This document shows positions 17,476-26,768 of a stretch of DNA of 59,187 nt, piece by piece. Position 1 is the stretch's first letter, and each line of letters opens with the position of its first letter. The position numbers and the translations under genes are program-made. Under the pieces are notes generated by a model. The model saw only the letters and a list, made by a program, of their open reading frames with translations. It had not been told where the DNA came from and searched no databases. Source of the DNA: Colwellia sp. (GTDB lineage: Bacteria; Pseudomonadota; Gammaproteobacteria; Enterobacterales; Alteromonadaceae); NCBI GenBank assembly GCA_022969175.1, contig JALJPB010000022.1:1-59187 (forward strand), given 5' to 3'.

Positions 17476-19656
17476 ATGAGTATTTCAAATGTTAGTCGTC
17501 GAAACTTTTTAAAAGGTGCCGGTGTTGCTACCGGTGGTTTAGTGATTGCTGTTGCCTTACCTGCTAACGCACTTGCTGAGAAAGGGATATTACCTGAAAG
17601 CAGTGCGAGTACCCTTAATGCCTTTATTCACCTTGAAGAAAATGGTGATACTGTTATTTATTGTGGCCGATGTGAAATGGGCCAAGGTATAAGTACAGCA
17701 CTACCTTCTGCCGTTGCTGATGAAATGGAAGCTGATTGGCAACGTGTTACTGTTAAACAAGGGGATGCTGACGAAAAATTTGGCCCTCAAGCGACAGGTG
17801 GCTCTGCCAGTATCCGTGTGATGTATCAACCTATGCGTGAAGCGGGCGCTACTGCAAAAGCGATGTTAATTGCCGCGGCCGCTAAAGTTTGGAAAACCTC
17901 TGCGGATAATTGTTTTGCCCAGTCTCATTTTGTCATTAATAAAATCAATCAACAAAAACTTGGTTTTGGCGAATTGGCAAGTATTGCGGCAAATATGCCG
18001 ATTCCTGAAAAGCCAGTGCTTAAAAAGAAAAGTGACTTTAATTATATTGGTAAAAAGCTGCCTCGCCATGATCAAGGTGCGGTGGTTGTTGGTAAACGCA
18101 CTTACGGTGTAGATACCAAACTTCCGGGTTTAAAGTATGCCGCGATTGTCCATTGTCCAGTACTCGGTGGCAGTTTGAAAAGTCTAGATAAAACCGAAGC
18201 GATGAAAGTTAAGGGTGTTAGTGATGTTATTGAAATTCCACGCTTTGACATTCCCTTTGGTTCCATTGGTGGTATTGCCGTTGTTGCTGATAATAGCTGG
18301 ACGGCACAACAAGCGGTTAAAAAGCTAAAGGTCGAATGGAATTTAGGTGAAAATGCGGTTTACAATACCAAAGAATACAAGCAGCAACTAGTTGCCAATG
18401 TTGAAAAACCAGCTACTTTAGCCGCTGAACGTGGCGATCTCGAAACAGCCTTTAAAACAGCCAAAAGTAAAATTTCGGCGACTTATACCGGCGGCCATCT
18501 TTCACATGCACCTATGGAGCCTAATGCCAGTGTAGTATGGGTTCAAAAAGATTCATGCGAGGTTTGGGCATCAACACAAAGCCCTGCTGATATTCAAAAG
18601 GTATTAGGTCAATATTTAAAACGTGAGCCTAAAGACATTGTTGTTCATGTGGCAATGGCGGGTGGCGCTTTTGGTCGTAAATTCAAATGTGATTATGTTC
18701 ATGAAGCCGCCGTTATTTCTGAAAAAACCGGTGTGCCTATTCAGCTAATTTGGTCTCGTGAAGAAGATATGAGAACGGGGTATTATCACTCTATTAGTGC
18801 CCAACATATTGAAGCATCAATGGATGAAAACGGTAAGGTTACTGGTTGGTTACATCGTGCTGCATTTCCATCAATTACCAGCTTATTTAATCCTTCGCTT
18901 GAAAGGGCTACAGATAGAAATTTAGCAGATGTTACTAATCATTTATTTGGCGTTGAAAATTTTCGCGTCGAATCAGGTGATGCCAAAGCACATACCCGTA
19001 TTGGTTGGTATCGTGCGGTTTACGCCATTTTTTATGGCTTTGCCTTTAGTACTTTTGCCGATGAACTTGCCCATAAAGCGGGTAAAGATTCTTTATCTTT
19101 TGTTAATCAACTTTTTGACAATAATAAAAATGAAGAACAGCAAGAACAAGTTAAACGTGCCAAAGAGATATTAGCTGTCGCCGCTAACAAATCAGACTGG
19201 CATAACCGTGCAAAGCTGCCAAAAAATCAGGGAATTGGTTTAGCGGTGCATTACAGTTTTCAAAGTTATGTTGCGATGGCGGTGCATGTTGAAGTTAATG
19301 GTGATGACATTAAAGTATTAAATGTTGACTGTGCAATAGATTGTGGCCAAGTGCTTAACCTTGATGGCGCAACGGCACAAATGGAAGGTGCAGTGGTTAT
19401 GGGGATGTCGCTAGCATTGAGTACAGAAATCACCTTTAAAAATGGTGCTGTTGTTAACTCAAACTTTCATGACTACCAGGTTATGCGTATTACCGATATG
19501 CCTAATGTTAGAGTACATATACCGGATTCTGACGAAAATCCAACAGGCTTAGGTGAACCGGGTGTTGCTCCTTTTGCGCCAGCATTAAGTAATGCGATTT
19601 TTGCCGCGTCAGGTAAACGTTATAGAGACTTACCTTTTAAACCGTTATCTGTTTAA
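17476..19656 (+). CDS. Molybdopterin-binding large subunit of an IorAB-type hydroxylase (Tat-exported)
   Basis: The 726-residue product begins with a twin-arginine signal (SRRNFLK, residues 7-13, then a hydrophobic stretch and ALA). That points to a periplasmic enzyme, as for other IorB-like aldehyde dehydrogenases. Molybdenum-cofactor contacts include [21 protein letters not shown] and, near the end, GLGEPGVAP with the expected catalytic Glu. The family hydroxylates N-heterocycles or oxidises aldehydes. The substrate cannot be told from sequence. It forms an operon with the small subunit, an XdhC maturation factor and a MocA/MobA-like protein, which together would make the cofactor-loaded enzyme. 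Confidence 0.92.
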   Translation: MSISNVSRRNFLKGAGVATGGLVIAVALPANALAEKGILPESSASTLNAFIHLEENGDTVIYCGRCEMGQGISTALPSAVADEMEADWQRVTVKQGDADEKFGPQATGGSASIRVMYQPMREAGATAKAMLIAAAAKVWKTSADNCFAQSHFVINKINQQKLGFGELASIAANMPIPEKPVLKKKSDFNYIGKKLPRHDQGAVVVGKRTYGVDTKLPGLKYAAIVHCPVLGGSLKSLDKTEAMKVKGVSDVIEIPRFDIPFGSIGGIAVVADNSWTAQQAVKKLKVEWNLGENAVYNTKEYKQQLVANVEKPATLAAERGDLETAFKTAKSKISATYTGGHLSHAPMEPNASVVWVQKDSCEVWASTQSPADIQKVLGQYLKREPKDIVVHVAMAGGAFGRKFKCDYVHEAAVISEKTGVPIQLIWSREEDMRTGYYHSISAQHIEASMDENGKVTGWLHRAAFPSITSLFNPSLERATDRNLADVTNHLFGVENFRVESGDAKAHTRIGWYRAVYAIFYGFAFSTFADELAHKAGKDSLSFVNQLFDNNKNEEQQEQVKRAKEILAVAANKSDWHNRAKLPKNQGIGLAVHYSFQSYVAMAVHVEVNGDDIKVLNVDCAIDCGQVLNLDGATAQMEGAVVMGMSLALSTEITFKNGAVVNSNFHDYQVMRITDMPNVRVHIPDSDENPTGLGEPGVAPFAPALSNAIFAASGKRYRDLPFKPLSV

Positions 19657-19672
19657 GTAGTTGTCGATAAGC

Positions 19673-20788
19673 ATGAGCAGGACCATGAGCACCAGTAATC
19701 ATCTGTCACACTTATTAGCTAAGTGGTACCCCAATCGTGATAAATTTGATTGGGTTTTAGCAACAATTTATGACACTCAAGGTCCTTGTTATCGAAAATC
19801 AGGGGCGATGATGCTATTTAGCAGTCAAGGCGATCAACTTGGTATGTTAAGTGGTGGATGTTTAGAGTCAGATATTGGCACTAATGCTCGAAAGGTGATG
19901 CAAACAGGCCAATCTATAGCGCTGTGTTACGACGGCTCTGACGAAGATGACTTATCATTTCATTTAGGCATTGGTTGTGGTGGTACTGTTTATATCATGC
20001 TGCAATCAATTAATGTTCAGAATGACTATTTATCGTTAACTCAAGTCTATGATGCATTGAAACAACGGACATCGGGCTATTATTACCAGCCTATTGTTGT
20101 TCAGAAAAGTGTTGAACAAAAAAGTGCTAATCAAAGAAATGTCGATGAAAAAGCTAAGGGCAATAACACAGCTATACAGGCCTATTTTGAAACTGATGAT
20201 ATTAGCGATCTTGCTGAGACAGCTACCATAATTAAACGATCTCAAAATAAAATAAACGACGGTGTTAATAACAATGATAAATGGCTAGTAAGCCCTATTG
20301 TACCTGAGCCACACTTGCTTATTATTGGTGGTGGCATTGACGCTCGTCCTTTGGTGAATATGGCCCAACAACTAGGGTGGCAAGTCTCATTGTGGGATCC
20401 ACGTCCAGCCAATGCACGAAAAGAATTCTTTGCCAACGTTAACCATATTATTAAAGGCGAGGCTGAGATCTTGACAGCTTTTGCATTAGAAAAAGACGTT
20501 AATGCCGCGGTGTTAATGAGTCATAATGTTGTTATTGATGCTCAAGCACTGCAGGCGCTTTCGACAGGTAAACTTCAATACCTCGCCTTGCTTGGCCCTG
20601 AGCACAGACGGCAGCAAGTTATTGCTCAAGCAAAGGTTCAAGAAAATGCCCTACCTTTTAAATTTGCAGGTCCCTCAGGTTTAGATATTGGTGGCACGTT
20701 ACCGGAGAGTATTGCGCTGTCAATTCTCAGCGAATGTCATGCAAGTTTATTTGGCAAGAATGCTCACTCGATGAGCCAGGTTTTATGA
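19673..20788 (+). CDS. XdhC/CoxI family molybdenum-cofactor insertion protein
   Basis: The protein is 371 residues from the ATG at 19673; an upstream TTG at 19661 and another ATG at 19685 are alternatives. The N-terminal XdhC_CoxI domain shows VLATIYDTQGPCYRKSGA and MLSGGCLESDI. The C-terminal Rossmann-like domain begins PHLLIIGGGIDARPL and includes WDPRP. XdhC proteins bind molybdenum cofactor, protect it, help sulfurate it and insert it into the hydroxylase. A Gln/Lys/Asn-rich linker of roughly 60 residues joins the domains. Its stop overlaps the next start (ATGA), consistent with coupled translation. Confidence 0.88.
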   Translation: MSRTMSTSNHLSHLLAKWYPNRDKFDWVLATIYDTQGPCYRKSGAMMLFSSQGDQLGMLSGGCLESDIGTNARKVMQTGQSIALCYDGSDEDDLSFHLGIGCGGTVYIMLQSINVQNDYLSLTQVYDALKQRTSGYYYQPIVVQKSVEQKSANQRNVDEKAKGNNTAIQAYFETDDISDLAETATIIKRSQNKINDGVNNNDKWLVSPIVPEPHLLIIGGGIDARPLVNMAQQLGWQVSLWDPRPANARKEFFANVNHIIKGEAEILTAFALEKDVNAAVLMSHNVVIDAQALQALSTGKLQYLALLGPEHRRQQVIAQAKVQENALPFKFAGPSGLDIGGTLPESIALSILSECHASLFGKNAHSMSQVL

Positions 20789-21447
20789 TCAACAGCTCTT
20801 ATAAATTGAAAATAATTCTTCTTTCGGCAGGCAAAAGTGAACGTTTTGAAGGCATTAAATTAATAGCTAGAGTAGAAGAACATCTGCATTCTGTTGCACT
20901 TATTCAACATGTTTTACAACAAATCACTTCGGCGTTAGCGATACTAGATATAGATAAAAGTAATTTTCATGTTGCAACGGGAGGTTATCATCAGCAAATA
21001 TCTGAGGTCATCGGCGAAGAATGTTCAATTATTCATTGTCCAGATGCACACTTAGGTTTAGGTCATACCATAGCGCAGTCGGTAGAGAAAATTCTTTGCC
21101 TTGGTAGTAATGACGAAACAACTAAGCCAAGTCATATAATGATCACTTTGGCTGATCAAGTTGCCTTGACTGTCGGCGATTATACTCGGCTAATTGAACA
21201 ATCACTCTTAATGCCTGATAAATTGATTTGTGCAAAAGCAGATCATGACATCATGCCACCGGCCATTTTTCCGCAAAAGTATTTTACTCAATTACTGCAG
21301 TTAACTGGGGATAAAGGGGCAAAAGCTCTTTTACACCAAAATAAAAAAAACCTTCAAGGCGTTTCATTGCCAAATGCTGCAATAGATATTGATACTAAAC
21401 AAGACCTTATTAACTGGTATAAAAGCGAGACTATTCATTTTAAGTAA
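20785..21447 (+). CDS. MocA/MobA-like nucleotidyltransferase (molybdopterin cytidylyltransferase-like)
   Basis: The 220-residue product starts at the ATG at 20785, which overlaps the xdhC-like stop; a longer frame from 20734 lies wholly within xdhC and is less likely. The N-terminus has the NTP-transferase loop LLSAGKSERFEG-K. The middle has the metal-binding ITLADQVAL, the counterpart of the usual LxDQP motif. The end has AIDIDTKQDL. Such proteins attach CMP (or GMP) to molybdopterin, and CMP-type cofactor is the form used by XdhC-linked hydroxylases. It is the last gene of the molybdoenzyme operon. Confidence 0.85.
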   Translation: MINSSYKLKIILLSAGKSERFEGIKLIARVEEHLHSVALIQHVLQQITSALAILDIDKSNFHVATGGYHQQISEVIGEECSIIHCPDAHLGLGHTIAQSVEKILCLGSNDETTKPSHIMITLADQVALTVGDYTRLIEQSLLMPDKLICAKADHDIMPPAIFPQKYFTQLLQLTGDKGAKALLHQNKKNLQGVSLPNAAIDIDTKQDLINWYKSETIHFK

Positions 21448-21728
21448 AAGAGAAGACAGGCTTAAAAATGAATTCAAATTTTTTTAATACAAAAATTTAA
21501 CTAATTTAAACTTTGAGTGAAAGAAAATTGATGCGATGTTGCTCTTTATAGAATTATTGCTAATTTTTCTATTATTTAGGTATACAACCTCTCGTTATTT
21601 AAGCTTAATAAATCGACAACTTAACGCTTTGTTGTTTTATTAACCCTACTAATTCGATAGTTTTAAAGGTAAGAATCCCGAACACAGTTACATAACCCAC
21701 ACAACTAACATAACTAAACGGATAAATT

Positions 21729-22484
21729 ATGAAGTTATTATTAACATCACTCTCAGCGGTATTAACGGCATCATTATTAACATTTTCATCAGCAAGTCAT
21801 GCTGGTGATCTGACTTTAACAACGCCAAAAGGTTTCGAGTTAAAAGCCAGTTACTATCCAAGCAATAAAGTGAGTGATCGCGCAGTACTGTTATTACACC
21901 AATGTAATTACAATAGAACCATGTATAACGATATTGGCCAGCAACTGGCTGATAAGGGTATTCACGCCTTGAGCTTAGATTTTCGTGGCTTTGGTGAAAG
22001 TGCAACCGATGAGTTTAGTGCTGAAAAATTGCAAAAACTACCAAGAGAGCAAAGACGTAAAGCATGGGGCGAAATGTCAGCGTATTGGCCAAACGATGTG
22101 CAATTAGCTTATAACCATTTAAAAACTAAAATGTCTGATAACGGTATCGTTGGTGTTGTTGGTGCTAGCTGTGGAGGTTCTCAAGCTATTACCTTAGCTG
22201 AAAATAATCCTATTAGCCTTATTGGTTTTTTCTCATCAGGTCAGCGTGATGAAAATGTCGCCCGCTATAAAAAAATATTAGCAGACAAACCGACATTGAT
22301 TATTGCCTCAGAAGAAGATCGAGGTACGTATGAGAGTGCGCAAAAACTATTTACCACAACCACTAATTTCAATAGTAAGTTTATCGCATATAAGGGCAGC
22401 GCTCATGGTTACCCTTTATTAGATACTGATACACAACTAGCAAGTTATATGGTGGCTTGGTTAAATAGCCAATTGACAAAGTAA
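21729..22484 (+). CDS. Secreted alpha/beta hydrolase (dienelactone-hydrolase-like)
   Basis: The 251-residue protein has a signal peptide ending ASHA (about residue 25). The nucleophile elbow is GASCGGS, so the Ser of GxSxG is present. The acid lies in the region of IIASEEDRGTY and the His is in GSAHGYPLL. An oxyanion-type LLLHQCNYNR segment follows the first strand. The exact reaction is unknown; esterase or peptidase activity in the periplasm fits. It stands alone, 281 bp after the molybdoenzyme operon, with a terminator-like hairpin downstream. The preceding 281 bp show no gene. Confidence 0.82.
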   Translation: MKLLLTSLSAVLTASLLTFSSASHAGDLTLTTPKGFELKASYYPSNKVSDRAVLLLHQCNYNRTMYNDIGQQLADKGIHALSLDFRGFGESATDEFSAEKLQKLPREQRRKAWGEMSAYWPNDVQLAYNHLKTKMSDNGIVGVVGASCGGSQAITLAENNPISLIGFFSSGQRDENVARYKKILADKPTLIIASEEDRGTYESAQKLFTTTTNFNSKFIAYKGSAHGYPLLDTDTQLASYMVAWLNSQLTK

Positions 22485-22529
22485 TTCACTAAGTTATATC
22501 TTTAAAGCAATTTTGATTAAATTTGTTAT

Positions 22530-22555
22530 GCCCGTTAATTAAGTCATTAATGGGC
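22530..22555 (+). terminator. Hairpin after the hydrolase gene
   Basis: Arms GCCCGTTAAT and ATTAATGGGC (one G-T pair) with a six-base loop are followed by a modest T-containing stretch. It probably ends transcription of the hydrolase gene, but the T tract is weak. Confidence 0.5.
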
Positions 22556-22700
22556 TCTACTTTGTTTGGTGATCTTGATAACCCACTTAATTTTAAACAT
22601 ACCAAGTCAGAAAGATATTGCGATGCTATTGTGCAAAATCATTTTTCTCATTATCGTTAATCATTCTCTGCCATTAATTTAATACTCATAAAGGCTATTT

Positions 22701-23108
22701 CTATGTCCTATTGGGTTCAAATGCATTGTACCTCGGTAATTGTTCATCGAGATCTTCCCAATTTGCTTTTGAACTAACAAAGTTATGGGAAATTGGCCTT
22801 TGTATTATATCGGAATCTATTAAACCTAACCGAATACGTAGTCGAGTTGGGTCTTGATCATTTGAGCTGAACACTGGCGAGCCACATTTTTGGCAAAAAT
22901 GTCGTTTTCGCCCTGGCTTAAAGGAAAAAATAGTCAAACTATTTTCACCGGTGGTAATTTCGAATTCGTCAGTTTTAATAAAGCCATTAGTTGCATAAGC
23001 ACTACCACTGTTTTTACGACATAAAGAGCAATGGCAATGAATAATATCGCTTATTTCACCCTTTATCTGAATGTTAATCTCACCACACAGACACTTGCCA
23101 ACAATCAC
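22701..23108 (-). CDS. GFA family protein (glutathione-dependent formaldehyde-activating enzyme-like)
   Basis: About 135 residues from a GTG at 23108. The zinc cysteines are in place: GKCLCGEI, HCHCSLCRK and HFCQKCGSPVF, with the NG...GENSLTIFSF spacing of the GFA/CENP-V fold. Some members bind glutathione adducts, but for most the function is unknown. The start was placed at the GTG because AAGGAG lies eight bases before it; the frame extends upstream only into the neighbouring gene. That GTG shares one base with the acetyltransferase stop (TAGTG), so the two genes are coupled. Confidence 0.85.
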   Translation of the reverse strand: MIVGKCLCGEINIQIKGEISDIIHCHCSLCRKNSGSAYATNGFIKTDEFEITTGENSLTIFSFKPGRKRHFCQKCGSPVFSSNDQDPTRLRIRLGLIDSDIIQRPISHNFVSSKANWEDLDEQLPRYNAFEPNRT

Positions 23109-23596
23109 TATAATACTCCTTGCCAATAACCGGTATCTTGCCAGTTATCGAATTTAAAACCAACTTCTTTAAAGTGCGCCACTTGTTTCATGCCAAATTT
23201 TTCATGCAAAGCAATGCTTGCAGGATTGGGCAATGTGATACCACCAATAACAGTATGAACAGAACGAGTTTTTAACTCAGTAAATAAAGCGTCATATAAC
23301 AGGCTGCCATATCCTTGTTTTTCGTGTTCAGGAGATAAATACACGGTGACCTCTACAGAAAAACGATAAGCAAATCGCTCTCGCCATTTTGTTGCATAAG
23401 CATAACCAACCACAATACCAGACTCATTTTCTGCCACTAACCAAGGCAAGTTAGCGGTATGCACTTTATCAACTCGACCCTGCATTGTCAGTGTAGTGAC
23501 ATTTTCTTCTTCAAAGGTAGCGGTCGTGCTTGAAATATAATAATTATAAATATCAGTAATAGCAGCTAAGTCTTTATTTTGTATCACTCGAATCAC
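23108..23596 (-). CDS. GNAT N-acetyltransferase, phosphinothricin/amino-acid type
   Basis: The 162-residue protein starts with GTG at 23596. It follows the phosphinothricin acetyltransferase/MnaT pattern: TATFEEE near residue 25, then GYAYATKWRERFAYR, then VEVTVYLSPEHEKQGYGSLL with the acetyl-CoA loop Q-GYGS. It ends with NPASIALHEKFGMKQVAHFKEVGFK and a D-Y-Q tail. Such enzymes acetylate the amino group of phosphinothricin, methionine sulfone/sulfoximine or related amino acids. It is upstream of and overlaps the GFA gene. Exact substrate unknown. Confidence 0.88.
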   Translation of the reverse strand: MIRVIQNKDLAAITDIYNYYISSTTATFEEENVTTLTMQGRVDKVHTANLPWLVAENESGIVVGYAYATKWRERFAYRFSVEVTVYLSPEHEKQGYGSLLYDALFTELKTRSVHTVIGGITLPNPASIALHEKFGMKQVAHFKEVGFKFDNWQDTGYWQGVL

Positions 23597-23821
23597 AATT
23601 TGTCCGTAAGGTTTTGTATGAAAGTATTACTGGTAGTTTACTAATTTTTTGTCATCAATAATTGATTTTCTAGTAATTATTTCTGGTGATTCTTGCTAGT
23701 AACTCTTACTAGAGGCGATACAATAACAGTCGCTAACAAATTTATATTTTAATGACTTATTAGCAGATGACAGTATTGCTATTTTAAATCTTGTTAGAAA
23801 AGTACTTGAAGCTAAAGATAA

Positions 23822-24070
23822 AAGCTTCTTGTCATCCATGACACCGCGATATTGCCTCCATGGATGGAGGTACTTATGATTTGTCGGGAACAAAAATGAC
23901 GTGCAGGGATGCACTAATGCAGCGAAGGCATGGATGCCTAATAGCTGTCATGACCGTTGATCGACGTGCATGGATGCACTAATGCCTTGAAAGACAGGAT
24001 GTCTGAGAAAGGCCTGAACATACACGCTTCTTGTCATCCATGACATCGCGACATACCGTTCATCCTGAAC
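23822..24070. repeat. Array of eight short hairpins with an invariant CA-TGGA-TG core
   Basis: Eight hairpins lie in 249 bp: 23830-23843, 23855-23870, 23901-23914, 23926-23939, 23966-23979, 23992-24004, 24032-24045 and 24058-24070. Each has a stem of five or six base pairs closed by CA/TG. The loop is TGGA, GGGA or GGA, or the complement TCCA/TCC in the first, seventh and eighth. Outer stem bases vary but stay paired (GTG/CAC, AGG/CCT, AGA/TCT, CCTC/GAGG, GTT/AAC). The array is framed by direct copies of GCTTCTTGTCATCCATGACA at 23824 and 24026. Two inner units also share GACGTGCA-GGATGCACTAATGC. No gene was accepted here. This fills most of the gap 23597-24095. Confidence 0.8.
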
Positions 24071-24095
24071 ATAAGTGGTTTTATCATTTTAGTTG

Positions 24096-24758
24096 TTAAC
24101 TTGGTTTACTTTGTCCTGCTTGTTCTTGTTGCCAAAGCCACCAGCTATAAACAACAGGAACAAGGGCTGCTGGTACTACCGTAAAGATAACTAAAGTCAT
24201 TAAAGTGCTAGTATCTATAAACCAACAGCCGCCAGCAATAACTAAGCCGGCCAGCATAAATAATTTTCCAGCAAAATCATGAGTTTTTTTCCAAACCACA
24301 TCACTTGAAAGTGTCCAAGGCGTTCTAATACCGATAAAAAAGTTACTTCTGGTTTTGCTAAGGTAATTACCAATCATCATAAATAACATGCCCATGGAAA
24401 ACGTAATAATAAGCATTATTTGTACATCTTTATCGTTAATAACGGCGATATAACCTGCCTCCATCACAGCAACAAAAACACTAAACGCTAAGCTAAATGC
24501 GCCAATTGATTTATGTGACATGGCAATGTTTTCTTTTCTCGGATCGATGTATTTTAATGCTGAGAATAGCGCCAGTATTATCATTAATACTGCCGGTAGC
24601 ATAAATAAAACCGTGGAAGCATCACCGTACCTGTCTACTGCTCCGTCAATGTTCCAATGAACCGGCAGTTGAGTATCACTAGGTATACCTTGAATAATAT
24701 AAATAGAAATACCTAAAAGGATTATTGAAATTATCCAACTTAATTTTAACATATTCAT
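24096..24758 (-). CDS. sdpI: SdpI family membrane protein
   Basis: The 220-residue inner-membrane protein has about six hydrophobic segments. It opens with the DUF1648 motif (LPVHWNIDGAVDRYGD, about residues 32-47) and closes with the SdpI domain (NFFIGIRTPWTLSSDVVWKKTH, quoted as FFIGIRTPWTLSS). In Bacillus subtilis SdpI gives immunity to the SdpC toxin and relieves SdpR repression. No sdpC-like toxin gene is present here, so an immunity role is only by homology. Its ATG overlaps the sdpR stop by four bases (ATGA), with AAGGAG upstream. Confidence 0.85.
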   Translation of the reverse strand: MNMLKLSWIISIILLGISIYIIQGIPSDTQLPVHWNIDGAVDRYGDASTVLFMLPAVLMIILALFSALKYIDPRKENIAMSHKSIGAFSLAFSVFVAVMEAGYIAVINDKDVQIMLIITFSMGMLFMMIGNYLSKTRSNFFIGIRTPWTLSSDVVWKKTHDFAGKLFMLAGLVIAGGCWFIDTSTLMTLVIFTVVPAALVPVVYSWWLWQQEQAGQSKPS

Positions 24759-25060
24759 ATTAACTCCTTACCGCTTGTGTTTTTTTTATCTTCAACATCT
24801 TGTTGCTTACCAAAAATATCAAATAAACCACTCATTAAATTTTCAACCACGCTAATGTTCAATGAGTAAGTAATGGTTGTTCCTTTTTTAAGGGTAACAA
24901 CTAAGTCAGCTGCTTTTAACACATTAAAATGACCAGAAAGTGTCGATTTTGCTACATCTATTTGTTCGGCAATATCACCTGCAGAACAATCCTTTTCTTT
25001 TAAAATAGCCAATATTTTTCGTCGAACAGGGCTGGACAGTGCTTGGAAAACATCCGCCAT
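24755..25060 (-). CDS. sdpR: SdpR-like ArsR-family autorepressor
   Basis: The 101-residue winged-helix protein reads ADVFQALSSPVRRKILAILK, then a recognition helix AKSTLSGHFNVLKAADLV and a wing KGTTITYSLN, the usual SdpR/ArsR layout. No metal-binding Cys set was seen. The start is placed at the second ATG (25060): the first, at 25066, lies within the AAGGAG ribosome site. It is the first gene of the sdpRI pair. Two dyads upstream, one a 34-bp perfect palindrome, are probable autoregulatory sites. Confidence 0.85.
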   Translation of the reverse strand: MADVFQALSSPVRRKILAILKEKDCSAGDIAEQIDVAKSTLSGHFNVLKAADLVVTLKKGTTITYSLNISVVENLMSGLFDIFGKQQDVEDKKNTSGKELI

Positions 25061-25090
25061 AAACATCTCCTTATTGTATAATAAAACCTC

Positions 25091-25159
25091 TATTTCGTAA
25101 TTTAGCGAAATAACGAAATAAAAGCAAGCTATATTTCGTAAATTTACGAAATATAGCTT
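25091..25159 (-). promoter_or_regulatory. Two probable SdpR operators, one a 34-bp perfect palindrome
   Basis: 25126-25159 is a perfect 34-bp palindrome whose half-site reads AAGCTATATTTCGTAAA. A second, imperfect dyad at 25091-25112 shares TATTTCG/CGAAATA, and a further CGAAATA half-site lies at 25114-25120. The shared TTTCG-CGAAA core and position just upstream of sdpR point to repressor binding. The perfect dyad could also act as a transcription terminator, since T-rich sequence follows it. Confidence 0.65.
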
Positions 25160-25466
25160 TTTATGTAAATAGTTTTACCCAATCTACGGCGCGTATAAAC
25201 TAATTAAGACGCTGAATACAGTGAGGGATAATAAGGTTTAACATCGAGACCAAGAGCCTTTGGTACGGATGAGTTACTACTGATGAATTAGGACGTTTAG
25301 CCCAACATTAAGTGGCGTATTAGTGATATAGATACAAAGGCAGTTGATGTTAGTCAGGAGAAAAATAAGTAGCAGAAGCGTAAAATAGTCAAGTTGAACT
25401 CGCTAGTAATTTACAATTATTAGCTCAAGTATTGTAAATTTAATTGTTAAGGCATCACTAAATTAC
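25160..25466. other. Intergenic region
   Basis: About 307 bp between the sdpR operators and the stop of the next gene. I found no gene, strong hairpin or recognisable repeat. All frames are interrupted by stops. Confidence 0.4.
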
Positions 25467-26552
25467 TTACAGTAAAAGTGCCTTGTCTTGTAGTAGTTTA
25501 TCTAAAAAGCTTTGTACCGTGGCACTTGCGCCAATAAAGCTTTGTACTGAAGATAATGACTCTTTATTGTTGGGCCAATTTGTCGTATTTTCTAAAGAAA
25601 TTTTAGTGATGATATAGCGGCGGTATTTAGATGTCTCTCTATATTGGCTAAATTCACCTTCTAGCATTAATACCGCTTTTTCAGTTTGTTGCCACTCGTT
25701 ATACCATTCAACAGCCTGTTTATTACCTGCAGATGAAATAGATAAATAAATATTTTGCATTAATTCTTGATAGGGATGATATTGTAAAAAAGCCTCATTG
25801 AATTTAGGTTGTAAGCCATTCATTGCTATGTCAGGTTTTACATAGGCGAGTAGCTCAATAGCTTCTTTTGTTAGAGCTTTGTTATGTGACAGTAATGCTT
25901 TAGCGCTGGCATTTATTGCTTTGCTGACCAAATAATTTCGGTATTGAGCAACAGCATGCGCTTGTTTTTGGACATAGTTTAGCCAAAGGATTATATCTTG
26001 AGGGTAATTGGTATTGTTCATCAAACTATGCACCCGAGACAACTCGATAGAGCTTTGTGTTAATTGTTTTAATAGTTCATTAAATTCAACAATATTCCAC
26101 TCAGCCACTGGCTGTTGGTCGTAGTGGCTAAGTTGCTTAAATATATTCTTAGGTAATAACCGATAAGATTTTTCCAGCGAACTATGAATTTTAACCAAGT
26201 CTCTAAAGTGTTTTCCTGAGATAACAAGCAGTGCTTTTGCTTCTTTGCTGGTCAGTGTTCGGTAAGAATTGTGTGCTAATTGATAACTTTGATACCAGTA
26301 TTGTTGTTTTTCAAATTCTCTTGCTTGTTGCAGAAATAAAGAGGCTTGTTCGGCTTGCAAAAATTGTTGTTGATAAACTTGAGGTTCGAGCTTGGCTAGT
26401 ATTTTTAGCGACTGGGTTTGCGCACTAAGCTCTCTACTTTTTTTTGCTTTTTTGTATAGGGCTTTTTCTTGTGAGTGTTCTTCTGAAATACAAGCCGAAA
26501 ATGAGCTAATAATGAAGAGTAGGATAAAAGGTTTTAAAATATAAAATTGCAT
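25467..26552 (-). CDS. Predicted lipoprotein of unknown function
   Basis: I do not recognise this 361-residue protein. It has a lipoprotein signal with lipobox SFSAC (Cys21), so it should be anchored in a membrane facing the periplasm. The mature part is almost wholly helical by composition, rich in Gln, Leu and Lys, with heptad-like stretches (QQQFLQAEQASLFLQQARE), and no enzyme motif was seen. It is divergent from the solute-binding-like gene at 26769, with 216 bp between. A scaffold or TPR-like role is possible but unsupported. Confidence 0.6.
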   Translation of the reverse strand: MQFYILKPFILLFIISSFSACISEEHSQEKALYKKAKKSRELSAQTQSLKILAKLEPQVYQQQFLQAEQASLFLQQAREFEKQQYWYQSYQLAHNSYRTLTSKEAKALLVISGKHFRDLVKIHSSLEKSYRLLPKNIFKQLSHYDQQPVAEWNIVEFNELLKQLTQSSIELSRVHSLMNNTNYPQDIILWLNYVQKQAHAVAQYRNYLVSKAINASAKALLSHNKALTKEAIELLAYVKPDIAMNGLQPKFNEAFLQYHPYQELMQNIYLSISSAGNKQAVEWYNEWQQTEKAVLMLEGEFSQYRETSKYRRYIITKISLENTTNWPNNKESLSSVQSFIGASATVQSFLDKLLQDKALLL

Positions 26553-26768
26553 TTAATACGCCAAAAGTTGAATAAAATAGCTAAAAATTACTCTCAGCCA
26601 AATAATCTACGAACATTTTCGCATGCAATATACCTAGCAGTGATAAAAAAATCAATACGACAGCCGCTAAGTGGCAATATTATTTTTGTAAAATAGTCAG
26701 TGATTCGAATTTATTCCACAATGTACTAAACTTAAACGATAAGCGTTAAATAAGTCGTTTTTCATACT

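Noticed and set aside
23822..24070. CRISPR array
   Set aside because: The repeated units are short hairpins of varying arm sequence, not 28-37 bp direct repeats with unique spacers of equal length. No cas genes are in the window.
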